Positions 24,783-24,935 of a stretch of 24,935 bases of DNA are shown here, piece by piece. How positions within the stretch are numbered: the first letter of the stretch is position 1; every line of letters begins with the position of its first letter. Below the pieces are notes generated by a model. It did not search any database. It was not told the origin of the DNA and saw only the letters and a list, made by a program, of their open reading frames with translations. Position numbers and translations under genes: made by a program. This DNA comes from an uncultured Flavobacteriales bacterium (GTDB lineage: Bacteria; Bacteroidota; Bacteroidia; Flavobacteriales; Crocinitomicaceae), in contig CAMLRS010000029.1 of the NCBI GenBank assembly GCA_946482515.1, positions 1 through 24,935 on the forward strand, read 5' to 3'.

Positions 24783-24790
24783 TAAAGGTA
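24783..24790 (-). promoter_or_regulatory. candidate -7 element of the capA-folA unit
   Basis: On the minus strand this is TACCTTTA, the same octamer as before the LytTR regulator gene, one mismatch from TAnnTTTG. It lies 18 bases before the ATG. A good -33 element was not found. Confidence 0.35.
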
Positions 24791-24808
24791 GTATTTCCGG
24801 GTTATTTG

Positions 24809-24935
24809 ACCACATAGACACATAGGACACAAAAGCTTTTGATTAGGATTGTGAGCAGGGAACCACATAGAAACATAGGGCACATAGGTATACGAGAGTT
24901 ACTATTAGGCTGACCAAATAGGACACATAGACGAC
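24809..24935. repeat. ACATAG-rich repeat region at right edge
   Basis: Three related segments, all starting with ACCA-ATAG-type sequence, occur at 24809-24831 (ACCACATAGACACATAGGAC), 24862-24888 and 24913-24932. They are degenerate runs of RCACATAGG units separated by unrelated sequence. The region upstream of the CapA-like gene contains no open frame, and the array may continue beyond the window. No protein-coding or RNA role is apparent. Confidence 0.7.

Noticed and set aside
1..24935. tRNA, rRNA or riboswitch genes
   Set aside because: No cloverleaf with a TTCRA arm, rRNA-like conserved block or known riboswitch core was recognised in the intergenic regions.

Overview
The window reads as chromosome of a Bacteroidota bacterium, probably from a gliding or T9SS-bearing lineage. 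It carries a type IX secretion (T9SS) type-B adhesin with PorP/SprF-family and PorE-like partners, a LytS/LytTR-type propeller sensor with its regulator, and several candidate TAnnTTTG-like -7 promoter elements. I cannot place it below phylum with confidence.

Region 1 (about 1-7.2 kb) is one end of a Tn7-like transposon and looks clearly more A/T-rich than the rest. A minus-strand operon tnsA-tnsB-tnsC-tniQ (7086 down to 2918) is tightly packed, with ATGA overlaps at tnsA/tnsB and tnsB/tnsC. It is followed by a multi-pass membrane protein whose soluble tail faintly resembles PD-(D/E)XK nucleases. A convergent plus-strand gene, cut by the left window edge, has a layout reminiscent of TnsE. The other transposon end lies outside the window.

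Region 2 (7.3-15.7 kb) is a minus-strand T9SS secretion module: a 1753-residue adhesin with ten 65-residue TSP3-type repeats and a type-B (CHU_C) sorting domain, then a PorP/SprF-family outer-membrane protein, then a PorE-like TPR/propeller/CRD/OmpA lipid-wall anchor. The spacings are 3 bases, and the module ends in a UUCG-loop terminator. The transposon sits immediately behind this terminator, in the same relative orientation as Tn7 behind glmS.

Region 3 (15.7-20.5 kb) starts with a 592-base A/T-rich divergent intergenic region. On the plus strand follow a 994-residue propeller/Y_Y_Y/LytS-type histidine kinase, a small secreted protein broken by a one-base frameshift in a T6 run, and a LytTR response regulator. 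The arrangement suggests a surface-sensing circuit next to a surface-adhesin operon, but regulation of that operon is inference.

Region 4 (20.6-24.9 kb) holds housekeeping-type minus-strand genes: topB (topoisomerase III), folA (dihydrofolate reductase) and a CapA-like metallophosphatase with a SPOR-like tail. They are separated by short A/T-rich or tandem repeats, and an ACATAG-rich repeat region lies at the right edge.
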